Part shown: positions 7,781 to 14,263 of the stretch, in pieces
How positions within the stretch are numbered: the first letter of the stretch is position 1
How the letters are laid out: every line of letters starts with the position of its first letter
NCBI GenBank assembly: GCA_021797055.1
Contig: JAKAAI010000041.1
Coordinates: 1-15,046, forward strand
From: Thermoplasmata archaeon
GTDB lineage: Archaea > Thermoplasmatota > Thermoplasmata > Thermoplasmatales > Thermoplasmataceae
Direction: 5' to 3'
Length of the DNA stretch: 15,046 nucleotides
Position numbers and translations under genes: made by a program
Notes under the pieces: generated by a model
What the model was told of the DNA's origin: nothing
What the model saw: the letters and a program-made list of their open reading frames with translations, nothing else
Databases searched by the model: none

Positions 7781-8343
7781 ATGGGGAAATTCATCCAAAC
7801 GTCTCAATAGTTCGTCTTAGGATGTGCGATTTCGCTTCCGTCAAACACAACTGTATATCATTTTAGCAGTTATGTTTATTTGACTTTACTTGTGAATCCC
7901 CTCAGAGTAAACAACGGAGCGGCAAACTGGAGGTTTTTCGACATGTTGCCGCTGATTTTCACAACCGGCATTACGATAACAGGACTGTCAAATACAATTC
8001 AGGAACCCGTTCAACTTTATATTTTGAGAGGGAAAAGTTAAATTGAAAACAATAAAAACTGTTGCATTTCTATCGATTTAAATTTTTCAGTTTCTTTCAT
8101 AATATAGACACCTAGAAGATATCAAAACTAATCGCGGAATCTGGTATTCCAATTCATCAGGCGTATTCGAGCATTGAATTAGGTGAGAGATGGAATGAGA
8201 TAACATCATGAAGAGATATCGGTTCACACCCAATCAAGAATATGATAGGAATAACTAAAAGAGAAATAAGGGGTACACAAAAGTTGAGAGAATTGATGGA
8301 AATTGCGATGGAGAGTCGATACCTGTACTCTAAAATATATTGT
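7781..8343. other. Island segment with only gene relics
   Basis: No intact gene is seen. Two coding-like remnants are listed separately (7892-8041 and 8116-8379). The rest is AT-rich with stops in all frames. A 68-codon minus-strand frame (8157-8363) that overlaps the MazF-like gene end is hydrophobic in the middle, but it looks like the antisense of the plus-strand relic and is not called. Confidence 0.4.
7892..8041 (+). pseudogene. Small ORF, possible fragment of a membrane protein
   Basis: A 49-codon frame from a GTG, ending at TAA 8039, with a WRFFDMLPLIFTTGITITG-type amphipathic-to-hydrophobic stretch. The frame stays open upstream to 7811 without an ATG. The composition is protein-like but I recognise no family. 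It could be the end of a lost permease gene or chance. It lies inside the repeat-bounded island. Confidence 0.2.
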
Positions 8344-8379
8344 TCAATAAATCCCAAAAACAATCTTGGTAGCTTCTAA
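8116..8379 (+). pseudogene. Possible decayed gene interrupted by an in-frame stop
   Basis: Reading the plus strand from 8116 gives a protein-like sequence, KISKLIAESGIPIHQAYSS and onward to TGA at 8209-8211. It then continues in the same frame as RDIGSHPIKNMIGITKREI and REL-rich helical residues to TAA at 8377. The single internal stop and the lack of a start suggest a relic. It overlaps the 3' end of the MazF-like gene on the other strand by 36 bases. I do not recognise the family. Confidence 0.25.
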
Positions 8380-8685
8380 GATTTTTTGAAATTCATCTTT
8401 TCCCACTTTTCCTGTGTTTTTGATTAATCTTACCTGTGATACTGACCTCAATTGAAACAAATCTACGACCGATCTCCTGGATAAATTGTTTATACCGTCG
8501 GGAGACAGCTCCACCATCCAGGGAACTGAATCATAACGAGGTTTGTAATCTGTTATAGGTGCAATGACTTTCAGTGGTAAAATACCGATTTCATTGCTGC
8601 TTACTATAACGCATGGTCTAGTCTTGGTTATCTCTGCTCCGACGGTTGGTGAGAGATTTACCAACCATATATCTCCTTGATTCAA
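8344..8685 (-). CDS. mazF: MazF/PemK-type toxin (endoribonuclease)
   Basis: A 113-residue protein of normal length for the MazF/PemK (CcdB-fold) family, whose members cleave mRNA when freed from their antitoxin. Seen: the N-terminal QGDIWLVNLSPTVGAEITKT block (3-22), KTRPCVIVSS (21-30) with the family's conserved Arg23 and Ser29, PITDYKP, a beta segment VPWMVELSPDG, and the RRSVVDLFQLRSVSQVRL region (70-87). The start is TTG at 8683-8685; a GGGGAT purine run lies just upstream. It follows its presumed antitoxin by 9 bases, and no other start would keep the QGDIW block. The pair lies inside the tRNA-repeat-bounded island. It appears intact. Confidence 0.88.
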   Translation of the reverse strand: MNQGDIWLVNLSPTVGAEITKTRPCVIVSSNEIGILPLKVIAPITDYKPRYDSVPWMVELSPDGINNLSRRSVVDLFQLRSVSQVRLIKNTGKVGKDEFQKILEATKIVFGIY

Positions 8686-8694
8686 CTAATCCCC

Positions 8695-8919
8695 TTAATC
8701 CACAAAATCCTGAGAATCAAGTCCATTAAGACTATTGAGGTCCTCATCAGACTCGTAGTAATGCTTTAGCTTCATTGCTTTCTCCATGATTTCTTTCTTC
8801 CTATCATTAATGGCCTTTTCCCTCACAGCCGCAGCTAGAAATTCAGATTTATTCTTTTTTGTTTTAAGAAATTCTGATACGTCATCAGGCAGAGTCACGT
8901 TAAGTCTTTGAGTTGACAC
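8695..8919 (-). CDS. Ribbon-helix-helix type antitoxin of the MazF-like toxin
   Basis: A 74-residue protein. Residues 4-15 (QRLNVTLPDDVS) form the beta-strand and turn typical of RHH/CopG DNA-binding proteins, followed by helices EFLKTKKNKSEFLAAAVREK (16-35) and a Lys/Glu-rich then acidic tail (SDEDLNSLNGLDSQDFVD) suited to wrapping the basic toxin. Translation starts at GTG 8917-8919; no ATG precedes the domain. A TATA-like run (ATATATAATA) lies about 25 bases upstream, so the mRNA is probably leaderless. An inverted repeat covers the start codon, fitting autorepression by the antitoxin. The toxin gene starts 9 bases after its stop. Confidence 0.82.
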   Translation of the reverse strand: MSTQRLNVTLPDDVSEFLKTKKNKSEFLAAAVREKAINDRKKEIMEKAMKLKHYYESDEDLNSLNGLDSQDFVD

Positions 8920-8946
8920 ACATAATAATGTGTATTATATATACAT
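8918..8946 (-). promoter_or_regulatory. Promoter and probable operator of the RHH/MazF operon
   Basis: ACACAT and ATGTGT arms separated by 4 bases (8918-8933) overlap the GTG start. The adjacent TATATATAATA-type run (about 8934-8946) is the TATA box. An operator on the start site next to an RHH gene suggests autoregulation; this is inferred from position and symmetry. Confidence 0.55.
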
Positions 8947-9116
8947 ACCTTTTGGTGTTTAGAAATAAATTAGAATCGACTTTCCAGGATAAATACCATT
9001 TTACGATGTGGGAGAAAGATGCTCTCCAATTTTCAATAGACAATTTTTTTTCACTAGTTTTTTCCTGGTTTGATAACTAATTGCATAGTAATGATCAATA
9101 AGAAAATGGCTCAGAA

Positions 9117-9299
9117 ATGATTGAGAGGGTCTTGGAGTACCCTAGCTCGAACGTTTTTCTTGAAATAAATGTAAATACGCATAATACGAACTTGAAAATT
9201 AAATTTTATGGAGACAACTTAATATTTTATCTAAACCCAATAAATGAGGGTTTACATATCAAATGCGAATTATTATTTACGGACAAGGAACAGGTTTGA
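9117..9299 (+). CDS. Small hypothetical protein upstream of the VapBC-type pair
   Basis: A 60-residue ORF, MIERVLEYPS and onward, with alternating hydrophobic residues (FLEINVNTHNTNLKIKFYG, then LIFYLNP and HIKCELLF) suggesting beta-strands. No family is recognised. It ends 68 bases before the antitoxin gene and has no clear promoter or ribosome binding site; T-rich tracts lie at 9044-9066. It may be a real small gene, a remnant of a larger one, or chance in AT-rich DNA. Confidence 0.3.
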   Translation: MIERVLEYPSSNVFLEINVNTHNTNLKIKFYGDNLIFYLNPINEGLHIKCELLFTDKEQV

Positions 9300-9334
9300 A
9301 GCGGGAAACCAAATGAAACAAAACATGTGGATCG

Positions 9335-9367
9335 TGTATAAATATATGTTATACATATAACATATAT
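9335..9367 (+). promoter_or_regulatory. Leaderless promoter with a perfect 26-bp palindromic operator
   Basis: The TATA-like TGTATAAATA (9335-9344) is followed by a perfect inverted repeat at 9342-9367: ATATATGTTATA, a CA centre, and its exact reverse complement. The right arm touches the ATG at 9368. TATA spacing predicts transcription starting at or within a few bases of the ATG. Antitoxin binding here would block both the TATA box and the start site. Confidence 0.75.
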
Positions 9368-9622
9368 ATGGAAAAGAAAACAACAGTTGGACCAAAAGGC
9401 CAGATAGTCATACCAAAAGATATCAGAGACAAAATTGGAATCAAGGAATATTCAGAGGTAATTGTCGACACAGTTGATGATACCGTCATAATCAAAAAAC
9501 TCAAACCTGCCTCCGTAACATATGTGGACTATTATTGCGCAACTTATTCAAAGAAGCTTACCAAAAGAGTGGATATAAAGAAAATAACCGAGGAACAATA
9601 TGAAAGGAACATTCTACATTGA
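9368..9622 (+). CDS. vapB: AbrB/SpoVT-family antitoxin (VapB-type)
   Basis: An 84-residue antitoxin. Residues 3-45 form a swapped-hairpin AbrB domain: TTVGPKGQIVIPKDIRDKIG, then a SEVIVDTVDDTVIIKKL strand pair. The C-terminal half (46-84, YVDYYCATYSKKL and ITEEQYER) would bind and neutralise the toxin. ATG at 9368 is chosen because the domain begins at residue 3 and the palindromic operator abuts it. The toxin gene overlaps its last 23 bases, so translation is coupled. The module appears complete. It lies on the opposite strand from the RHH/MazF pair within the same island. Confidence 0.87.
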   Translation: MEKKTTVGPKGQIVIPKDIRDKIGIKEYSEVIVDTVDDTVIIKKLKPASVTYVDYYCATYSKKLTKRVDIKKITEEQYERNILH

Positions 9623-10016
9623 TTCCAATGTTTTCCTATACCCCGTTCTTTACAACAATATAAAAGAGTCTGAAACTGCAAGGGAAATCCTCGCGGAGAT
9701 AGAAGGGAAGAATATTCAGGCTTATACATCAACCCTAACCTGGGATGAGGTCAGTTATGTAGTAGAAAGGATCTTTGGGAAAACAGATTCGATTGAGGTG
9801 GGTAAGAGATTCCTTAATTTTCCGTTCTTAAGATTTATACCGGTAGATGATGAGATAATTAGGAGGAGTCAGGTTATCCGGGAAAAGTATAATTTGAAAC
9901 CGAGAGATTCAATTCACCTTTCATGCGCCATTGAACGAAACATATCAAAAATTATAACTGACGATGCAGACTTTGATGGAATCAAGGAAATTACAAGGAT
10001 ACCAATTAAACAGTGA
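9600..10016 (+). CDS. vapC: PIN-domain toxin (VapC-type ribonuclease)
   Basis: A 138-residue PIN-domain protein of the usual VapC length, predicted to be a metal-dependent RNase that cuts tRNA or rRNA. The acidic active-site residues are Asp8 (YIDSNVF), Glu50 (TWDEVSYVV), Asp103 (KPRDSIHLSCA) and Asp121/Asp122 (IITDDADFD), so it looks catalytically intact. It starts at ATG 9600 inside vapB (23-base overlap), the typical vapBC arrangement. Its TGA (10014-10016) is only 18 bases before the duplicated tRNA-Leu fragment, so the pair sits at the very end of the repeat-bounded island. Confidence 0.9.
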   Translation: MKGTFYIDSNVFLYPVLYNNIKESETAREILAEIEGKNIQAYTSTLTWDEVSYVVERIFGKTDSIEVGKRFLNFPFLRFIPVDDEIIRRSQVIREKYNLKPRDSIHLSCAIERNISKIITDDADFDGIKEITRIPIKQ

Positions 10017-10034
10017 AACAGTTTGATCCCAAAA

Positions 10035-10067
10035 CCATCACCCTTGACCTGGCTCGGCAATCTCCGC
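10035..10067 (-). pseudogene. Truncated copy of tRNA-Leu (5' half only)
   Basis: The minus strand reads the tRNA 5' end GCGGAGATTGCCGAGCC through GGTCAAGGGTGATGG, with one change from the intact gene. Similarity ends at the anticodon loop (the loop region may persist in altered form to about 10028). No 3' half follows, so it cannot make a tRNA; the TATA-like box is also degraded. It marks the far border of the toxin-antitoxin island. Confidence 0.85.
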
Positions 10068-10210
10068 TTTGTAATAGGGCTATCATTGTTTAAGATTTTC
10101 CCTTAATGAAGTCGGTTATCCATTCCAAGAATTGCTTTAATATACTGGCAATTGAGGGTCAGAAATAATTTCAGTTAACAGTTTTATTTAAGGGTAGTCA
10201 TTTAATTGAT
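10035..10210. repeat. Direct repeat copy B: tRNA-Leu 5' half plus upstream region
   Basis: Second copy of the 7589-7780 segment in the same orientation. The first 45 bases have one mismatch. The flank to about 10210 is alignable but diverged (substitutions and small deletions), which implies an old duplication in which the tRNA part has stayed conserved. Confidence 0.8.
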
Positions 10211-10360
10211 TCAAGATAAAATTTTGTAAAATTCTTAATATTTTTGCCAAAGATGTCAGATGGCTCATAATATAATTTTTCCTTATTTCTTGCTTATATG
10301 TTGAAAAGGAGAGAGTAAAAACCGCATTCAGGCAAGGACGTTTTTTGAAGCGACAGTTTT

Positions 10361-10367
10361 TTTATAC
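10361..10367 (+). promoter_or_regulatory. TATA-like box of the secreted-protein gene
   Basis: TTTATAC preceded by a T-run, 24 bases before the ATG at 10392. The spacing predicts a leaderless transcript. The DNA between the end of repeat copy B (about 10210) and this box holds no recognisable gene. Confidence 0.5.
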
Positions 10368-10391
10368 ATCCTTGGATTATTATTTAACATA

Positions 10392-11150
10392 ATGAGAAGT
10401 AGCAGGATGATTATGTTCGCTGCGATTGCTGCAATTATCGTAGCTTCTCCCATCTCATTTCTAGTCCTGATCCCACCAGTCCAATCTTTTTCTGTTTCCG
10501 ACGGCAATATCTCAAGTATTTATGATGCAAACCTCAGCAATGTATGTAAAAGCATTTTACACCATGAATATTTAAAATTGAATGCTAGGTCTGTTGCGTT
10601 TCATTCAAATCAAACTAGTTCAGCCTCTTTCGAAGCATCAACATGTTTCTTTGGTACGTTCATGAATGTAACTGAACTAGTATATACAGGGATCTTGGAT
10701 TATAATTTTAGAGGAAATTTTTCCAGTTGTATCCACCCTTTAGAGGTAACAGTGACACTTTCTGCTCTTTATAGTAATGGTTCCCTGGATGATAATGTCG
10801 TAATATACAGTCCCTGGTTTTTTCATTTAATTTCGGATCCCTATGAGAGAAATGTTTCAAACACAACTTCGATAACGTGTTATCTTTGGGAAAGGGGCTC
10901 TGGAACTATCTTTTTTCCTCTTGATAATTGGAGTCGCGTTATAGAAGGTCAGAGATATTATTTTTGCCTTGGTAATCTAAGTGAACCGACTTTCCCAAGA
11001 AATTTTTGTGTTTATTACGACCCGCCAATTGTGTCGAACCTTACCTTGGAGTTAACAATCAAGGCTATAGGGCGTACTGCCACAATGGAGGATAATTTTA
11101 CAGTATATCTAATAGATACGGGCATAAAGAGCGGTACGAACCAAACATAG
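10392..11150 (+). CDS. Secreted, cysteine-containing, sequon-rich protein of unknown function
   Basis: 252 residues. Residues 1-32 look like a signal peptide or N-terminal anchor (MRSSRM, then a hydrophobic core of Ala/Ile/Val). The rest is polar and beta-rich. It has six cysteines (about 52, 85, 113, 163, 192, 206), an even number that would allow three disulfides outside the cell, and about 13 N-x-S/T sequons, pointing to a glycosylated surface or exported protein. There is no C-terminal membrane segment. No domain is recognised. It lies just outside the tRNA-repeat island and has its own TATA-like box. More TTT/AAT-type codons than in the right-hand genes suggest it belongs to the AT-rich accessory part. 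Confidence 0.6.
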   Translation: MRSSRMIMFAAIAAIIVASPISFLVLIPPVQSFSVSDGNISSIYDANLSNVCKSILHHEYLKLNARSVAFHSNQTSSASFEASTCFFGTFMNVTELVYTGILDYNFRGNFSSCIHPLEVTVTLSALYSNGSLDDNVVIYSPWFFHLISDPYERNVSNTTSITCYLWERGSGTIFFPLDNWSRVIEGQRYYFCLGNLSEPTFPRNFCVYYDPPIVSNLTLELTIKAIGRTATMEDNFTVYLIDTGIKSGTNQT

Positions 11151-11278
11151 GTCAATCCCGGCCTTAATTAACTCACACTATATTTTGATGAGGCTCTGTT
11201 CTCTAAATGTCTTCCGCTGACAGTTCTATCCTGTGGAGCCTTCTTTAAGTGAACAAAGCAACTCCTCTCATAGGAATG
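11151..11278. other. Short intergenic stretch beyond the amber-interrupted gene
   Basis: On the minus strand, the frame of the interrupted gene at 11279-11533 stays open past its TAA for about 35 more codons (ending near 11175), but there is no start and the composition is not informative. I see no other feature. Confidence 0.3.
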
Positions 11279-11533
11279 TTATTTACTCAATTCTAGGGCT
11301 TTGCCGTCAACAGAAGCCTTAATGGCCGAGAATCCGCCTGCACTGATTTCCACCTAGTGCTTTTCGGTGTTACCCACTTCGAAATGATATTTCTTGGGTG
11401 CAGGTGAATAGTGGAACTCGTCCGTTACTTTTTCATCATCCAATTCTATTGTGAGGTGTTTCATGAACAGGCTCCATTTGACTGCGAAACGATATTTTTC
11501 CGTCTCTCCTATTTCAAACAATGCTTTTGCCAT
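11279..11533 (-). pseudogene. Small two-repeat protein gene interrupted by an in-frame amber (TAG) codon
   Basis: The frame from ATG 11531-11533 to TAA 11279-11281 is 84 codons with one internal TAG at codon 60 (11354-11356). The two halves are repeats: FEIGETEKYRFAVKWSLF (6-23) aligns with FEVGNTEKH-stop-VEISAGGF (51-68), and both continue to an (I/V)xVDxxxL-type strand. The amber codon takes the place of Arg15 in the first repeat, so the ancestral codon was probably CAG or AAG. The coding signal is equally good on both sides, and the SD-like GGTGA lies 3 bases before the ATG. It is either a recent nonsense mutation or a read-through or recoded codon. The family is unknown to me; it looks like a compact beta protein. 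Confidence 0.65.
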
Positions 11534-11584
11534 TCTTCACCTTCGCTCTCAGGCTTTTCCAGCAGCGTTTGAGAGCTAATAAAC

Positions 11585-11743
11585 ATGGGTTATGCCGGTA
11601 AATTGCATCCTTCTTGCTTGAAGGTGGACTTCAAGACAGATCCCAGAGTTTATTTTCGCCCAGACAGATACGTAATTTACAATTGGCAACATGGATCTCC
11701 TCCTGTGTCCGTTGACATGGAAATCGACCGCTTTAGGCCTTGA
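11585..11743 (+). CDS. Small hypothetical ORF
   Basis: A 52-codon frame, MGYAGKLHPS and onward, with an unusually aromatic and Pro-rich centre (DPRVYFRPDRYVIYNWQHG) and the acidic end VDMEIDRFRP. The residue pattern looks coding, but no family is recognised, the length is short, and it contains a 7-bp inverted repeat. No clear promoter is seen. It may be a fragment of a larger lost gene. Confidence 0.25.
   Translation: MGYAGKLHPSCLKVDFKTDPRVYFRPDRYVIYNWQHGSPPVSVDMEIDRFRP
11617..11635. repeat. Inverted repeat with 7-bp arms
   Basis: CTTGAAG, GTGGA, CTTCAAG. A perfect short hairpin within the otherwise unassigned 11534-11849 stretch. No T-run follows. Its role is unclear. Confidence 0.4.
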
Positions 11744-11849
11744 GATCTTCAGCAAGTCATTATCTTACCACATGGGAAGAAAGTCATGCCTTGTGGGCTT
11801 TCATCAAAACAGGCGACAGTGACTTTAACTATTTTGCCGGATATAGCGC

Positions 11850-12578
11850 ATGAAGATGGGACAAAAGTTGCCTTTAGCCGTGTTATTCGACATGGACGGT
11901 ACCCTGGTTGACTACAATATCTCGAGGGATAGAGGTTGGAGACTGGCTGTCAAAGATTGCCCCAATCTTCCTGGGAACATAGACCCTGATAATTTGGTTG
12001 AAAGGATACTGGAGAAGGCTGAATGGTTCTGGTCTGATGAATCCAGAAATGCCAGATGGAGAAGGAACATCATAGAATCCAGGAGGGAGATTGCAAGGAT
12101 GACATTCTCCGATCTGGGAATTCATGACAACCCGCTTTCGGAGGGCATAGCGGATAGATGCACCGAGATTCGTGAACAGACCGTATCATTGATACCGGGC
12201 GCAATTGACACTCTTTTTCGGTTAAGGGATGCCGGGATACATCTTGCGTTGATAACAAACGGTGCGAGAGAAACACAGAGAGCAAAGATTACAAAATTCG
12301 GCCTGGACATGATATTTGAAACGTTGTTAGTGGAAGGGGAGATAGGATACGGTAAACCAGATGAGAGGATTTACAGGCTTGCCCTTAAATCCCTCGAAGT
12401 GGTTCAACCTGAAAATGCCTGGATGGTTGGAGACAACATACTCTGGGACGTAATTTCCCCGCAAAGAATCGGGATAAAGGGATTCTGGGTCAATCTCAGC
12501 AACGTGAAGAATCCATATGAAGAGCAGCCCTATAGAACAATACAATCGGTCAAGGATCTCCTCTTGTATTTAGAGTAA
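11850..12578 (+). CDS. HAD-superfamily hydrolase (subfamily I phosphatase-like)
   Basis: A 242-residue haloacid dehalogenase-type hydrolase, expected to be a cytosolic Mg2+-dependent phosphatase. Motif I is DMDGT (Asp14 nucleophile, Asp16 acid/base), followed by a helical cap (about 25-115, Trp/Arg-rich) as in subfamily I. Motif II is LITNGAR (Thr136), motif III is YGKPD (Lys169), and motif IV is VGDNILWD (Asp195, Asp200). All catalytic residues are present. Motif spacing resembles phosphoglycolate phosphatase, YjjG and related proteins; the substrate cannot be read from the sequence. The ATG at 11850 is used; an in-frame ATG two codons later is an equally possible start. It is monocistronic, with no convincing TATA box. 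Confidence 0.88.
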   Translation: MKMGQKLPLAVLFDMDGTLVDYNISRDRGWRLAVKDCPNLPGNIDPDNLVERILEKAEWFWSDESRNARWRRNIIESRREIARMTFSDLGIHDNPLSEGIADRCTEIREQTVSLIPGAIDTLFRLRDAGIHLALITNGARETQRAKITKFGLDMIFETLLVEGEIGYGKPDERIYRLALKSLEVVQPENAWMVGDNILWDVISPQRIGIKGFWVNLSNVKNPYEEQPYRTIQSVKDLLLYLE

Positions 12579-12825
12579 CAGGATGGATAATTCTAGCCGA
12601 CATGAATGCAGGAACTGGTACGGCTTGGGAGATGTCTGAACCTGATGATTATCAGTCCATTTCTGCATTATTTCCGCTGCAATGCATGATGAGAATGTCC
12701 TTACTGAGTGCAAGTGACCCTATGTGTTAGTTTGCCATTTCAGCTTAATTATACTCAGCATCCAGATCTAAGGGGGCTATCCAGCACTGCAAACGATAAT
12801 TAGGCACAGAGATGACAAAAATAGA
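12579..12825. other. Intergenic stretch without a recognisable gene
   Basis: Lies between the convergent HAD and VOC genes. I see no ORF of substance, no hairpin with a T-run and no repeat. Confidence 0.4.
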
Positions 12826-13197
12826 TCATTCTGTCCATTCCAGGAACTCTATGCGATTCCCGAATGGATCGCTGACGTAGAACCTCTTGGCACCAGGGAG
12901 CTTTTCTCCTTCATCAACAGGAATACCGTTAGTGGATAGGAGTTCCTTCAGGCTTTCAATGTCCCTTACTCTGATTGCAGGATGTGCCTTTTTCGCGGGC
13001 TTGAAGTCATGTTCGATACCGATGTGTATCTGGTGTTCGCCGCACCTGAACCACAACCCGCCTCTTTTTTTCAGGTTGCCTGGTTTATCAATCTCCTCCA
13101 TACCAAGCATGTCGTGAAAGAACTTTCTCTCAAGGTCCTCGGAACCATCTGGAGCTGCAAGCTGTATGTGATCTATGCCATAAAATGAGTGGGACAT
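12826..13197 (-). CDS. VOC-superfamily (glyoxalase/bleomycin-resistance fold) protein
   Basis: A 123-residue two-module VOC protein. The first module begins GIDHIQLAAP (7-16) with metal-ligand candidate His10. The second carries EHQIHIGIEHDFKPAKKAHPA (54-74) with His58 and His72, and ends DPFGNRIEFLE with Glu117 or Glu120 as the last ligand. Members are metal-dependent lyases, isomerases, dioxygenases or binding proteins; the reaction here is unknown. A TATA-like ATTAATATC on the minus strand (about 13225-13235) about 30 bases before the ATG suggests its own leaderless promoter. It follows egtD on the same strand with a 109-base gap, so a link to ergothioneine is only possible. Confidence 0.82.
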   Translation of the reverse strand: MSHSFYGIDHIQLAAPDGSEDLERKFFHDMLGMEEIDKPGNLKKRGGLWFRCGEHQIHIGIEHDFKPAKKAHPAIRVRDIESLKELLSTNGIPVDEGEKLPGAKRFYVSDPFGNRIEFLEWTE

Positions 13198-13224
13198 GTT
13201 ATCCCACTTGTAAGTGCACCATGA

Positions 13225-13235
13225 GATATTAATGA
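13225..13235 (-). promoter_or_regulatory. TATA-like box of the VOC gene
   Basis: An AT-rich ATTAATATC element lies about 30 bases before the start codon. In addition, GTGGGA/TCCCAC arms (13189-13207) bracket the start codon and may be a small operator or chance. Confidence 0.4.
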
Positions 13236-13306
13236 TCTTCTTCCTGGATTCCCTTGTTTAACGAACACTATAAGCGAAATATTGTTTGTCGAACCCAGCC
13301 AAAAGT

Positions 13307-14263
13307 TCATGGCTTTCTGGCGATAAATATGGAATAGTACTGCCTGCTGTCCGTTAGCCGTTCTGGTTCGGTAAACCCGGATCTTGAAAGCATCTCATTG
13401 AACTCATCTGGCGTGTATTTATATGAGTTCTCTGTGTGTATCTCCTCTCCCTTGAAGAAGCGTATGATGGCGCCGTCAAGATTCATGCTGAAAACCCTGG
13501 TGCAGACAAGGTGCATCTCTATCCTGCCGATCTCTTCGTTGTAAAATGCCTTATGCACAAATGTTCCATCTGGAATTGAAACACCGAATTCCCGCTTTAT
13601 TCTTTCAATGAGGTTTAGGTTGAACCTTGCCGTAATCCCGGAAGAGTCATTGTATGCCCTTTCCAGAACGGCTTTATCTTTCTTCATATCCACTCCTATC
13701 AAAATTGCATCACCCCGGCTCATGCTTTCATTGCAGGATATGAGGAAATTAATCGAGTCTCTCTTCTCCATGTTCCCTATGGTAGATCCAAGAAACACGA
13801 TGAGTCTCTTTCCAGTGTTATCTCCCATGTACATTGTTTCAGGATTTAGATAGTCCGTACAGACACCGCGTATATCTATCTGCGGATACGCGATTTTAAG
13901 GTAATCAACCGCTCCTCTGAGAGATGACATGGATATGTCCAGAAGGGTATATTCCTTCAACCCTGGAAGGCATTTTATCAGACTGAAGCTTTTCTGGCCA
14001 TTTCCGGCACCGAGCTCCACTGCGCTTTCTAAGTCCTTAAGCAATATTGACAGAGATTTGCACTTCTCAATCAGCAGGGAATTCTCGGTTCTTGTCTGGT
14101 AGTATTCCGGAAGCTCTGTTATCTTATCAAAAAGAAGAGAACCGTTCGTGTCATAGAAGAATTTGGGGTGAATCCATTTCGATGGGCTCTGCAATCCTCT
14201 CAGGATCTCTTTCCTGAAGTCAGGAAGATCAGGCTTGAGATCCAGGATGTCTCCATCAGACAT
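13307..14263 (-). CDS. egtD: EgtD: L-histidine N-alpha-methyltransferase
   Basis: A 318-residue protein, normal EgtD length, which uses three SAM to trimethylate histidine to hercynine, the first step of ergothioneine synthesis. Seen: HPKFFYD (32-38), LFDKITELPEYYQTRTE (44-60), SAM motif ELGAGNGQKS (83-92), LLDISMSSL (107-115), FLGSTIGN (157-164), AYNDSSGITARFNLNL (203-218), GRIEMHL (246-252) and HTENSYKY (276-283). By alignment with the mycobacterial enzyme, Tyr54 and Asn164 would hold the histidine amino/carboxyl groups, and Glu278 and Ser280 its imidazole ring; all are present. The ATG at 14261-14263 lies within the end of egtB (8-base overlap), indicating a coupled egtB-egtD operon. Confidence 0.93.
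   Translation of the reverse strand: MSDGDILDLKPDLPDFRKEILRGLQSPSKWIHPKFFYDTNGSLLFDKITELPEYYQTRTENSLLIEKCKSLSILLKDLESAVELGAGNGQKSFSLIKCLPGLKEYTLLDISMSSLRGAVDYLKIAYPQIDIRGVCTDYLNPETMYMGDNTGKRLIVFLGSTIGNMEKRDSINFLISCNESMSRGDAILIGVDMKKDKAVLERAYNDSSGITARFNLNLIERIKREFGVSIPDGTFVHKAFYNEEIGRIEMHLVCTRVFSMNLDGAIIRFFKGEEIHTENSYKYTPDEFNEMLSRSGFTEPERLTDSRQYYSIFIARKP

Noticed and set aside
8157..8363. 68-codon hydrophobic minus-strand ORF after the MazF-like gene
   Set aside because: It overlaps the toxin gene end and mirrors a more protein-like plus-strand frame; no start signals are seen.
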